Origin: Campylobacterota bacterium
Lineage (GTDB): Bacteria; Campylobacterota; Campylobacteria; Campylobacterales; Sulfurovaceae
Length of the DNA: 9,999 nt
Reading direction: 5' to 3'
Assembly (NCBI GenBank): GCA_015488875.1
Contig: WFMX01000091.1
Location: 1-9,999 of the forward strand
Notes under the pieces: model-generated
The model's input: only the letters and a program-made list of their open reading frames with translations
Told to the model about the DNA's origin: nothing
Databases searched by the model: none
Program-made: the position numbers and the translations under genes
Shown: positions 1 to 7,446 of the stretch, one piece after another
How the letters are laid out: every line of letters starts with the position of its first letter
How positions within the stretch are numbered: the stretch's first letter is position 1

Positions 1-58
1 CTTTGATATCTATATCATCGCTCGTCAATGCTCTCTCTAATTGTTTGTAAAAATTCAT
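1..58 (-). CDS. 5' end of an unidentified minus-strand gene (partial)
   Basis: On the minus strand an ATG at 58-56 opens a frame that stays open to the window edge and gives 19 residues beginning MNFYKQLERALTSDDIDIK. An in-frame stop lies about ten codons upstream (88-86) and no other standard start falls between, so the ATG is the furthest possible start; an in-frame TTG at 28-26 is an alternative. There is no Shine-Dalgarno sequence before the ATG, but a good promoter ends six bases ahead of it, so the message may be leaderless. It is divergent from trmB. Nothing in 19 residues identifies a family, and the call rests on the open frame plus promoter. Confidence 0.45.
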   Translation of the reverse strand, partial: MNFYKQLERALTSDDIDIK

Positions 59-64
59 AAATAT

Positions 65-93
65 ATTATAGTATAAAGTGAGATTTTATGCAA
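65..93 (-). promoter_or_regulatory. sigma70-type promoter for the minus-strand gene
   Basis: Read on the minus strand, TTGCAT (93-88) is followed by a 17-base spacer and a perfect TATAAT (70-65). The expected transcription start, six or seven bases further on, coincides with the ATG at 58. Box quality and spacing are direct observations; activity is inferred. Confidence 0.5.
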
Positions 94-166
94 CAGTGTG
101 TGTAGCATCAGTCTCTAAAATGATCTAGGCAAATCAAAGCAGGCTTAAAACTATTTTATGCTATTA

Positions 167-172
167 TATAAT
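167..172 (+). promoter_or_regulatory. candidate -10 box for the trmB-ftsEX-envC operon
   Basis: A perfect TATAAT lies 50 bases before the trmB start inside a run of A/T. No good -35 box is seen 17 bases upstream (only a T/A-rich stretch near 145-150), as is common in Campylobacterota promoters. The rest of the 163-base gap between the divergent starts shows no tRNA, terminator or convincing small ORF. Confidence 0.4.
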
Positions 173-221
173 ATCAATTAAATTCTGAGATGTCTCGACA
201 GAGAAGCGATAAGAGAGTAGC

Positions 222-1445
222 ATGCCACATATAAAAATCAAAAAGATAGATACTGTAACACTAGAGAAGATTTGTGAAGTTTGTGATGTGGTGAAATTCG
301 TGGCAAAACCTCTGTCTGGCGATGATATGCTCTATGGTGTGAAGCATAAGGGTGAAGAGTTTTTGGTACAGCTCAAAAGAGCCGTAGATAGTGATATGCT
401 GAAGTACGACAAAGTAAGTCGCCCACTCAAAGTAGATCTTATCAAAGAGGTATTGGCTAAGCTCTCAGGGGAGATGGATCTGGAGATATTGACATCCAAT
501 ATATCATTATCTACTACCAAGCCACCCCTATCATCTAAATATTTCAAAAAGATAGAGGACTTTGCATCTAAGGAGTTGGTTTTTGATAAAATATCCTCTG
601 GCAAGTTATCTTTTGATGAAGTATCTATAGAGGTTGGCTTCGGTAGTGGTAGGCATCTGCTCTACCAAGCTACAAAAAATCCAAATATACTATATATAGG
701 GCTTGAGATACATACACCATCGACTCAACAGGTACTCAAACAGATAGGGCTGCAAGGCTTGACAAATATATGGATAGTCAACTATGATGCTAGACTCTTC
801 CTAGAGATGCTACCATCAAATCTATGTAGTCAGATATTTGTCCACTTTCCAGTGCCATGGGACAAAAAACCACAAAGAAGAGTCATAAGCCCCTCTTTTG
901 TAGATGAATCTCTGAGAGTTTTAGCACCTGATGGACGACTGGAGCTTCGTACCGATAGTCACAACTACTTTTGGTACAGTATGGAGACGATATTTGCACT
1001 ACCCAATGCAGATGTGAGCATAGTCAAAAATAGCCGATTGGCTATCACGAGCAAGTATGAAGAGAGGTGGAGAAAGCAAGATAAGGATATATATGAAGTC
1101 CATCTCACTTCGCATATCGTCTCAGAGCAAGTAGACAGAGAGATAGATTTCTCTTTTGCTGAGTGTGGATATAGAGATGGTTTGCAGGATGATATACCAT
1201 ATAGTGCTATAGTGGAAGAGGAGTTTTTCATACACTTTGAGAGGGTATATAGTGTAGGTGATGATGGTCTACTCATCAAGTGTGCATTTGGTAGCTTCGA
1301 TCGTCCTGAACACAAGTATATACTCATAGAGTGCGAAACTACTCGCTACTACCCCTCTATACCTGTCGAAACAGTTGTCAACTATAAGGCACATAAAAAA
1401 ATAATGGAGTATCTAAAATGTCAACAATGTCAACCAATTTTGTAA
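222..1445 (+). CDS. trmB: tRNA (guanine-N7-)-methyltransferase TrmB, long Campylobacterota form
   Basis: Transfers a methyl group from S-adenosylmethionine to N7 of guanosine 46 in the variable loop of tRNAs; cytoplasmic. The methyltransferase core covers about residues 130-300 of 407: the SAM-binding EVGFGSGRHL (137-146), GLEIHTPS (160-167), the FPxPW signature as FPVPWDKKPQRR (209-220), the LRTDSHNYF strand/loop (242-250) and the late SKYEERW (277-283), matching the family's T-x-[FY]-E-x-R. The Asp of the usual FPDPW is Val211 here; I think this is a lineage trait but could not check. About 130 residues before and 100 after the core go beyond the roughly 210-240 residues of E. coli/B. subtilis TrmB, as expected for this phylum. 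The start follows a weak GAGAG. The 3' end overlaps ftsE by 28 bases. Confidence 0.93.
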   Translation: MPHIKIKKIDTVTLEKICEVCDVVKFVAKPLSGDDMLYGVKHKGEEFLVQLKRAVDSDMLKYDKVSRPLKVDLIKEVLAKLSGEMDLEILTSNISLSTTKPPLSSKYFKKIEDFASKELVFDKISSGKLSFDEVSIEVGFGSGRHLLYQATKNPNILYIGLEIHTPSTQQVLKQIGLQGLTNIWIVNYDARLFLEMLPSNLCSQIFVHFPVPWDKKPQRRVISPSFVDESLRVLAPDGRLELRTDSHNYFWYSMETIFALPNADVSIVKNSRLAITSKYEERWRKQDKDIYEVHLTSHIVSEQVDREIDFSFAECGYRDGLQDDIPYSAIVEEEFFIHFERVYSVGDDGLLIKCAFGSFDRPEHKYILIECETTRYYPSIPVETVVNYKAHKKIMEYLKCQQCQPIL

Positions 1446-2101
1446 TAAATGCCTCTAATCTTACGCTATCATATAGTGATGAAGATATCATCAAAGATGC
1501 TTCATTCTCTGTAAAGAAAGGGGAGTTTGTATTTATAACTGGACCTAGCGGTAGTGGTAAATCTACACTTCTCAAATCATTTTATGGTCAGCTCAAACCA
1601 AAGAGTGGCACTGTGGTGGTAGGTGGGCTAGATATGTCAGATATCACAGAGGGTAAACTACAAGAGCTTAGGACACACTTAGGCATCATATTTCAAGACT
1701 ATAAGCTCATCAATGAATGGACAGTAAAGAAAAATGCAGTGCTACCACTCATGATAGCAGGCTACTCTGTAGATGTTCAAAATACCCAAGCGGAGAGACT
1801 ACTAAAACATGTAAGGCTCTCAGAATACAAAGATAGATATCCACTAGAGCTAAGTGGTGGAGAACAGCAGAGAGTAGGGGTGGCTCGTGCATTGGCAAAA
1901 AATCCATTTTTGATACTAGCAGATGAGCCTACAGGAAACCTAGATGAGTACTCATCTAATGTCATATGGGAGCTTATGGAGAATGCATGTCAACAGCTAG
2001 AGGCGACAGTATTGGTCGTGACGCACAAGATACCATCTATGTTTAGCCATAGATATCGACATTTTATTATAGAACATAAGGGCGTTTATGAAGTTCATTA
2101 G
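1418..2101 (+). CDS. ftsE: cell division ATP-binding protein FtsE
   Basis: Cytoplasmic ABC ATPase that pairs with FtsX at the septum and drives the conformational signal for periplasmic peptidoglycan hydrolysis. All ABC motifs are present: Walker A GPSGSGKST (42-50), Q-loop Gln93 in IFQD, signature LSGGE (145-149), Walker B ending in LADE (167-170), D-loop and H-loop His203. At 227 residues it is the usual FtsE size. The start at 1418 lies inside the 3' end of trmB and has GGAG eight bases upstream; a second in-frame ATG four codons... three residues later (codon 4) is possible but badly placed for that site. The end overlaps ftsX by 14 bases, so the two are translationally coupled. The general LolD/MacB ABC family looks similar, but the FtsX-type partner next door decides for FtsE. 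Confidence 0.93.
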   Translation: MSTMSTNFVINASNLTLSYSDEDIIKDASFSVKKGEFVFITGPSGSGKSTLLKSFYGQLKPKSGTVVVGGLDMSDITEGKLQELRTHLGIIFQDYKLINEWTVKKNAVLPLMIAGYSVDVQNTQAERLLKHVRLSEYKDRYPLELSGGEQQRVGVARALAKNPFLILADEPTGNLDEYSSNVIWELMENACQQLEATVLVVTHKIPSMFSHRYRHFIIEHKGVYEVH

Positions 2102-2894
2102 AAATCACCTTGCATTCATATTTCCTATGATGGCGATACTACTAGGAGTAGAGTTTTTTCTAGTATTTGATCGTACTACAAACAGCTATGAGAAGGGTCT
2201 CAAAGAGGGATACTCTATGTTTGTGGTCACAAAAAAGCCATTCAAGGTAGAGGAGTTCAAGACACTCAACAAACATATCAGTGAAAGCTTAGAGATAGAC
2301 AAAGATAGATTGGCGAGTCAGATCTCGGACGGCATGAGTCAATCAAATGCACGAGAGATACTCAAAGAACTACCATATTTTTACAACCTCAAATTGGATG
2401 GATATCTCAAGAGTTCTGCACTAGAGGGTATCAAAGAGGATCTCATGTCGAGTAAGGATATCAAAAAGGTAGAGACCTTTGGTAACAGCTACTCAGATAG
2501 CTATAGACTCTTTACATTTATCAAATTCATACTCAATGTATTTATCATCTTTATGTCACTCATAAGTCTTTTTCTGATAATCAAGCAGATGGAGATATGG
2601 AGATATGCACATAAGGAGAGGATGCAGATCATGAAGGTATTTGGTGCTCCACTCATGCTACGGAGTGGTGTCCTCTTCCGTGTGGCACTCATAGATGCTA
2701 TCATATCATCGTTTCTTACTAGTGGTGCTTTCTTGCTACTCAAATACAAATTAGCCAGCGACAATCACATAGAGATATTGACCCAAAAGCAAAATCTACT
2801 TTTTCAATCTTCGGACTTTTTGATACTTATAGTTACATCTATCCTCATAGTACTCGTATCGGTATCATTAGTTGTATTTGGTAATGAGGAGTAA
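2088..2894 (+). CDS. ftsX: cell division membrane protein FtsX
   Basis: Inner-membrane partner of FtsE that passes ATPase-driven movement to a periplasmic hydrolase regulator. Its 268 residues show the FtsX layout: TM1 at about 8-27, a periplasmic loop of about 115 residues, then TM2 (about 144-166), TM3 (about 197-218) and TM4 (about 242-264). A basic cytoplasmic segment between TM2 and TM3 contains MKVFGAP (182-188), equivalent to the family's coupling region with FtsE. Sequence conservation is otherwise low, as is normal for FtsX. ATAAGGG ahead of the ATG at 2088 serves as ribosome binding site. The gene overlaps ftsE upstream, and its last codons contain the ribosome binding site of the EnvC-like gene downstream. 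Confidence 0.9.
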   Translation: MKFIRNHLAFIFPMMAILLGVEFFLVFDRTTNSYEKGLKEGYSMFVVTKKPFKVEEFKTLNKHISESLEIDKDRLASQISDGMSQSNAREILKELPYFYNLKLDGYLKSSALEGIKEDLMSSKDIKKVETFGNSYSDSYRLFTFIKFILNVFIIFMSLISLFLIIKQMEIWRYAHKERMQIMKVFGAPLMLRSGVLFRVALIDAIISSFLTSGAFLLLKYKLASDNHIEILTQKQNLLFQSSDFLILIVTSILIVLVSVSLVVFGNEE

Positions 2895-2898
2895 TCTC

Positions 2899-4221
2899 TT
2901 GGCTAAGATCATATTGTCTCTACTCATTCTCATCATGGTCGAACCTCTGTTTGCCTCGTCCAATACAGAAAAAAAGATCAAAAAATCTGTAGTCAGCTTA
3001 GACAAGAGTATGAAAAAACAGAAAAAAATGAGTGGTCAGCTAGAGAAGATAGCAAAAGATATAGATAGGACAAATAGAGAAAATAGGATTTTGAACAAAA
3101 AGCTACAAAAGCTGAGTACAGAATTTAGCAAAAATGAAAACGAATATCAGATGTCCAAAAAAGAGCTATCAAAGTACAATCAACACTTAGAAGAGATTAA
3201 CAAGATAATAAAAGAGAAACATGCCATCTTCATCAAAACATTGGCAAATCAAGCAAGTATAGTATATGCTATGAGCCAATCTCACGAACCTACACGAAAA
3301 TCTATAGTCCTGCAAGAGGCTTATGTCTTGCTCAAAAAACAGAACAACAAAGATTTGGCGATATTGGAAAAGCAGATCATGGATAAAAAAACAAAAAAAC
3401 GAGAGATAATCTCTAAGAGAAAAAAAGTCCGAAAAAAGATAAATAGCATATCAAAACAGCGAGATGAGTATGAAAAGGAGAGAAAGAGAAAGGCGAAGCT
3501 TTTGAAGAGGTTGGTTACAGATGAAGATACATACCAATCCAAACTGAAAAAAACCATAGATGCACAAAATGCCCTCAAGTCAACACTAGCAGATCTCAAT
3601 ATCATACAGAAGAAAGAGGTGGAAGAGGAGAGACGGATAGCTGCCGCCCAAAAGGCTGCTATGCAAGCAGAAAAGAGGCGTAAAGCGGCAGTGAGAAAGA
3701 GGAGACGAATAGCGAGAGAAAAAGCTAGAAAAGAGGGTAAAAAGGTAGTCTACAATACCAAGATCAAATCCACGCCATCAAACAGAAGTGTCAAAAAGAT
3801 AGGATCATCATATAAGAAGAGTAAGATATATGCTTATCATGGCGGTAAGACTATATCTCCACTATCCAATGCAAGGGTGGTGAAGAGGTTTGGAAACTAT
3901 GTAGACCCAGTATATAAGATACATATCTTTAATACATCGGTGACACTCAAATCTAGATCTAGTAACGCAAAAGTCAAAAATGTGCTCAATGGTAAGGTGG
4001 TCTTCGCAGGTCATACATCTATGCTAGGTCAAGTGGTAGTAGTGTCACATAGTGGCAAGATGCATACTATCTATGCAGGATTGTCAAAGATAGCACCATC
4101 CATATCAAAGGGACGCAGGATCAAAAAGGGATATGTGATAGGAAAAGTTTCACATAAGCTTATATTTGAAGCCACCAAAAACTCAAAACATATAAATCCT
4201 ATGCGACTCATACGATTATAG
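2899..4221 (+). CDS. envC: secreted coiled-coil EnvC-like murein hydrolase activator, degenerate LytM/M23 domain
   Basis: Probably the periplasmic partner of FtsEX. From the TTG at 2899 (440 residues) there is a short signal peptide (AKIILSLLILIMV, then a likely cut after LFA), a very Lys/Arg/Glu-rich coiled coil over about residues 20-285, a basic linker, and a LytM/M23-type domain over about 317-440. In that domain the scaffold is clear (VVKRFG, NGKVVFAG, GQVVVVSH, INPMRL), but the zinc-site HxxxD and HxH motifs are not: the first region reads NTSVTL and the last reads KLIFE. The catalytic site therefore looks lost, as in E. coli EnvC, which activates amidases rather than cutting murein. 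I prefer TTG 2899 because AGGAG at 2887-2891 is seven bases ahead; an ATG at 2884 (445 residues) and a TTG at 2872 (449 residues) lack such a site. The frame overlaps or abuts the ftsX end. Confidence 0.82.
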   Translation: MAKIILSLLILIMVEPLFASSNTEKKIKKSVVSLDKSMKKQKKMSGQLEKIAKDIDRTNRENRILNKKLQKLSTEFSKNENEYQMSKKELSKYNQHLEEINKIIKEKHAIFIKTLANQASIVYAMSQSHEPTRKSIVLQEAYVLLKKQNNKDLAILEKQIMDKKTKKREIISKRKKVRKKINSISKQRDEYEKERKRKAKLLKRLVTDEDTYQSKLKKTIDAQNALKSTLADLNIIQKKEVEEERRIAAAQKAAMQAEKRRKAAVRKRRRIAREKARKEGKKVVYNTKIKSTPSNRSVKKIGSSYKKSKIYAYHGGKTISPLSNARVVKRFGNYVDPVYKIHIFNTSVTLKSRSSNAKVKNVLNGKVVFAGHTSMLGQVVVVSHSGKMHTIYAGLSKIAPSISKGRRIKKGYVIGKVSHKLIFEATKNSKHINPMRLIRL

Positions 4222-4254
4222 CTTTTACCTCCAAATAAATCAAGCTCTTTTGGG

Positions 4255-4260
4255 TATAAT
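4255..4260 (+). promoter_or_regulatory. candidate -10 box for the GTPase-propeller-galU operon
   Basis: A perfect TATAAT preceded by TTTTGGG lies 44 bases before the GTPase ATG, in the only gap (82 bp) between two gene strings. No convincing -35 box is seen. No rho-independent terminator for the preceding operon is visible in the gap. Confidence 0.5.
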
Positions 4261-4303
4261 AATTATAAATTGTTGTGAAATCATTTAGAGAGGGTATATA
4301 GTC

Positions 4304-5743
4304 ATGATGCAGTATGTAGACGAGATCGAAGATAGGCTAGAGGAGATGACGAAGTTCTTTATCTTCAATAGAGAAGAACTCAAGTCAGAAGTGGACGATA
4401 TGCTTAGGACTATATCTTCCAATATTGAGATCATATCTGATCTAGAGCATCAAGTCAAAAGAAAAGTGGACGAAGCCAAAGAGAAAGATGAGATCATCAT
4501 CAATCTTGAAGCAGATCACAAAGATAGTCTAAATGAGACTGAGTTGAAATTTTATGAACTTAGAGAGAAATTTGAACTTGTCAACTCTCTGTTGTCCGCA
4601 AGACCTGATGTCCACAAAGAGCTATTGGCATTCAAAATGATCATAGAGAGTGATTTTTTTAGGATCTCTAGTATCAAGCTACCTAGTGATGAGAGACACC
4701 CAGTCTTGCAACTAGAAGATGTGGAGAGAGAGCTACAAATGATAGTCAACTATCCACAGCTGAACAACAAAAATGTAATAGCAGTCGTGGGTGAGACTGG
4801 ATGTGGCAAATCATCACTGCTCAATAACTTTTTGGAGACTCAGGATAGAGATATGCCTACAGGAAGCAATCCTACTACTGTCGTATCTACATATATTGTC
4901 GCTGATGAAGAGTATGGTATCAAAGGGCAGAGCTACATGGGTGGAGATATAGATATCCACTATCAGACATATAAGAAATTTACCATAGATTTCTTGAAAT
5001 CATTCAAGTTTGATATATCTAGGGTATTACCTTTTGTTATCATCAAGACACCACTTATAGAGGAGTATTGCAAAAATATATCTTTTATGGATACCCCAGG
5101 CTATGATTTTACTCAGAGTAAAAAGAGTACACCAGATATCATAGACGATATAGATGCTTACATATGGGTGGCAGATATCAGCTCTGATGAGGTACTATCT
5201 CCAAATACCTTAAAAGCTCTGAAAAATTTAGACAAAGAGGGAAAACCGCTCTATATAGTCACAAACAAAGCTGACTTGACAGATAAAAAGAGATTGATAC
5301 CTATACTCAATGAGATAAAAAAGATTTTGATTGGGTATGATATCAGCTTTGAGGGTGTGAGTGCATACAGCAGTGTAGATCAAAAAGAGTCTAGCTTTGT
5401 CAACAAATCATTCTTGAAGTTTCTCAAAGAGCAGAACAAGCCTATACTTCTCCAAGAGGATATCATACTACATATACATGATATCTGCGATATCTACAAA
5501 GAGTCCATAGAGGACGATCTAAAGAAAGTCAACGCCATAGAGAAGCAGTACAAACTACTAGAACTAGATATGCGAGAGGAGGGCTTCGAGGATATGAATG
5601 GATTGGTCTCACTGAGACTATCCAACCTCAAAAAACTCTACAGCAGTGACAAGCTCAATGACAATCTAAAGACGATAGAGCTTCTAAGAAACAAGATGAT
5701 ATCACATGTCAATAAAATCTTTGGTAAAGATGTAAACCTATAA
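4304..5743 (+). CDS. dynamin-like GTPase with N-terminal coiled coil
   Basis: A soluble-looking 479-residue GTPase of the bacterial dynamin-like group. Residues 1-100 are highly charged and predicted to coil. The G domain covers about 155-370: G1 GETGCGKSS (163-171), G2 in the dynamin-type context MPTGSNPTT (184-192, Thr191/192), G3 DTPGY (263-267), G4 TNKAD (320-324) and a G5-like VSAYS (352-356). The C-terminal 100 residues are helical and charged. No transmembrane segment or obvious lipid-inserting paddle is seen, and it is shorter than most membrane-remodelling dynamins, so binding to another target (as E. coli CrfC binds the sliding clamp) is as possible as membrane work. The start has AGAGAGGG nine bases ahead; a second ATG follows directly. 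It lies after the division genes but behind its own promoter, and leads into the propeller gene one base later. The cellular role is unknown. Confidence 0.75.
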   Translation: MMQYVDEIEDRLEEMTKFFIFNREELKSEVDDMLRTISSNIEIISDLEHQVKRKVDEAKEKDEIIINLEADHKDSLNETELKFYELREKFELVNSLLSARPDVHKELLAFKMIIESDFFRISSIKLPSDERHPVLQLEDVERELQMIVNYPQLNNKNVIAVVGETGCGKSSLLNNFLETQDRDMPTGSNPTTVVSTYIVADEEYGIKGQSYMGGDIDIHYQTYKKFTIDFLKSFKFDISRVLPFVIIKTPLIEEYCKNISFMDTPGYDFTQSKKSTPDIIDDIDAYIWVADISSDEVLSPNTLKALKNLDKEGKPLYIVTNKADLTDKKRLIPILNEIKKILIGYDISFEGVSAYSSVDQKESSFVNKSFLKFLKEQNKPILLQEDIILHIHDICDIYKESIEDDLKKVNAIEKQYKLLELDMREEGFEDMNGLVSLRLSNLKKLYSSDKLNDNLKTIELLRNKMISHVNKIFGKDVNL

Positions 5744-5744
5744 C

Positions 5745-6491
5745 ATGAAAATATTAATTTTATCCATATGGATACTCATATCTATATCTAGTGCCAAAAG
5801 CAGCAATCAGATAGCATCTATCCCAGAGGCATCAGGCATAAGCTATTGTAGCGATAGCGATACGCTCGTTGTGGCAAACGATGAGGGATGGTACTATGAG
5901 ATGAAACCTAGTGGCGAGATAGTCTCCAAAAAGAGGCTAGGTCATTATGACTTAGAGGGTGTAGTGTGTGAGAAGGATCGGATGGTATTTGCTGTAGAGG
6001 ATCGTGGCATATTGCTAGTAGATAGGGCTACACTCAAACTAAAAGAGATAGATATAGAACCTATATACAACGGTAAAAAACTCTCTATCTTTGATAAGAA
6101 GAGTGGTATAGAGGGGATAGCAAAAGTGGACGATCTCTACTATCTAGCAAAGCAAAGTAAAAAGAAAAAAAATTCATTTATAGTTGTAGTAAAACTAGAT
6201 AGATACTATACCAAGATAGTAGATGTGATCAAACACAAGATCGTAGATACAGCAGGGCTAGAGTATCATAATGATTCACTATATATGGTGAGTGACAAAA
6301 AAGATCTATTGATCAGGTATGACATCAAAAAAGAGAAGATCATATGCAAAGTAAAGCTTGAAAAGTTTGCACAAGAGGGGATCACATTTGATGAGAGTGG
6401 TAGTGTCTATATGGCAGATGATGATGGTGCCATCTTCAAATATCCTATCAAAGATTTCGGCAAAAAGTGTAGCAAGACTACTCACCAATAA
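5745..6491 (+). CDS. secreted SdiA-regulated-family beta-propeller protein
   Basis: A 248-residue exported protein. Residues 1-18 are a signal peptide (ILILSIWILISISSAKS); the rest is a repeat of short propeller strands. The family marks are the acidic/glycine turns recurring once per blade: EASGI (29-33), DLEGV (69-73), GIEGI (121-125), AGLEY (170-174) and QEGITFDESG (210-219), plus ANDEG (44-48) and ADDDG (224-228). This fits the SdiA-regulated family (E. coli YjiK type), whose substrate is not known; related propellers include phytase-like and esterase-like proteins. There is no lipobox, so it is probably periplasmic. The ATG comes one base after the GTPase stop without a clear ribosome binding site, which suggests coupled translation. 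Its stop overlaps the ribosome binding site of galU. Whether it works with the GTPase cannot be told from the sequence. Confidence 0.72.
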   Translation: MKILILSIWILISISSAKSSNQIASIPEASGISYCSDSDTLVVANDEGWYYEMKPSGEIVSKKRLGHYDLEGVVCEKDRMVFAVEDRGILLVDRATLKLKEIDIEPIYNGKKLSIFDKKSGIEGIAKVDDLYYLAKQSKKKKNSFIVVVKLDRYYTKIVDVIKHKIVDTAGLEYHNDSLYMVSDKKDLLIRYDIKKEKIICKVKLEKFAQEGITFDESGSVYMADDDGAIFKYPIKDFGKKCSKTTHQ

Positions 6492-6502
6492 GGAGATGTA
6501 CA

Positions 6503-7336
6503 ATGATAAGTAGATGTTTATTCCCAGCCGCAGGGTATGGGACACGGTTTTTGCCTGCGACAAAGGCGATGCCCAAAGAGATGTTGCCAGTACTCACAAA
6601 GCCACTCATACAGTATGGCGTAGAGGAGGCCATGGATGCAGGATGTGATGTCATGGGCATCATCACAGGTCGTGGCAAGAGAGCTATCACAGATCATTTT
6701 GATGTCTCATATGAGCTAGAGCATCAGATAAAAGGCTCCAAGAAAGAGGAGCTATTAGACGATATACGAGACATCATCAAGAGATGTACATTTACATACA
6801 CTAGACAAAACGAGATGAAAGGTCTAGGAGATGCTATCTACAAGGGTAGAGTGCTTGTGGGGGAGCAGGAGCCTTTTGGTGTTATATTGGCAGATGATCT
6901 GTGTGTCAACAGTAATGGTGAAGGTGTTTTGAAACAGATGATAAGTCTATATAGCAAATATAAATGTAGCATAGTTGCGATCATGGAGGTAGACCCCAAT
7001 GATGTGGGCAAATATGGTATCATCGAGGGAAATGAGATAGAAAATGGCGTATATATGGTATCCAATATGGTAGAGAAGCCTGATGTGGGCAATGCCCCAT
7101 CAAACTTGGCAGTTATAGGAAGATATATACTTACCCCAGATATCTTTGATGTCATCAAAGAGACAAAAGCAGGCAAAAATGGGGAGTTACAGATCACTGA
7201 TGCCTTGTGTGAGCAGGCAAAAAATGGCATGGTCATAGCATATAAATTTCAAGGACAAAGATTTGATTGTGGTAGCGTAGATGGCTTCGTAGATGCCACA
7301 AACTACTTTTATGAATTAAACAAAGACAATAAATAG
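6503..7336 (+). CDS. galU: UTP--glucose-1-phosphate uridylyltransferase GalU
   Basis: Makes UDP-glucose from UTP and glucose-1-phosphate, feeding lipopolysaccharide, capsule and other glycan pathways in the cytoplasm. The N-terminal nucleotide-binding loop is AAGYGTRFLPATKAMPKEM (9-27). Other GalU marks follow: GRGKRAITDHFD (56-67), GLGDAIY (107-113; usually GLGHAV), LADDL (129-133), the sugar-binding VEKP (190-193), GRYILTPDIF (206-215), GELQITDAL (227-235) and FDCGSVDGFVDAT (254-266). The length (277) is slightly below the usual 290-300. AAGGAG at 6490-6495, seven bases before the ATG, is one of the best ribosome binding sites in the window. It is the last gene of its string; no strong terminator follows. 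Confidence 0.95.
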   Translation: MISRCLFPAAGYGTRFLPATKAMPKEMLPVLTKPLIQYGVEEAMDAGCDVMGIITGRGKRAITDHFDVSYELEHQIKGSKKEELLDDIRDIIKRCTFTYTRQNEMKGLGDAIYKGRVLVGEQEPFGVILADDLCVNSNGEGVLKQMISLYSKYKCSIVAIMEVDPNDVGKYGIIEGNEIENGVYMVSNMVEKPDVGNAPSNLAVIGRYILTPDIFDVIKETKAGKNGELQITDALCEQAKNGMVIAYKFQGQRFDCGSVDGFVDATNYFYELNKDNK

Positions 7337-7446
7337 TACAAAGATACCCACTGTTTAGCTAGCAGAATATATACTATTTTATATATTTAAAGCAGTTCTA
7401 ATAGATTGTAGGGTAGTCTAATTTATCAAACTTAAGGGACTAGCAC
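7337..7446 (+). promoter_or_regulatory. AT-rich leader with palindrome before the nuoBCD-like genes
   Basis: This 110-bp gap separates galU from the complex I-like genes and is the likely place of their promoter. An imperfect palindrome is visible: ACTGTTTA (7350-7357) can pair with TAAAGCAGT (7388-7396, one bulged G), and inside it AATATAT (7366-7372) pairs with ATATATT (7381-7387). TATACT (7370-7375) and TCTAAT (7417-7422) are possible -10 boxes, neither with a good -35. AAGGGA (7434-7439) is the ribosome binding site of the first gene. There is no GC stem plus U-tract, so it does not look like a terminator. Confidence 0.3.

Noticed and set aside
965..1327. Minus-strand open frame of 120 codons inside trmB
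   Set aside because: It lies antisense to a well-supported gene, has no family motif and no promoter or ribosome binding site; the same holds for the other antisense frames in the window.
2872..2898. Longer N-terminus of the EnvC-like protein from TTG 2872
   Set aside because: No ribosome binding site precedes it, and it would add residues before an already complete signal peptide; AGGAG favours TTG 2899.
4222..4303. Terminator after the EnvC-like gene
   Set aside because: AGCTT/AAGCT arms are only about five bases with a long loop; the T-run is weak.
6838..7236. Minus-strand open frame of 132 codons inside galU
   Set aside because: Shadow of the galU reading frame; Ser/Pro/Leu-rich nonsense composition and no start signals.
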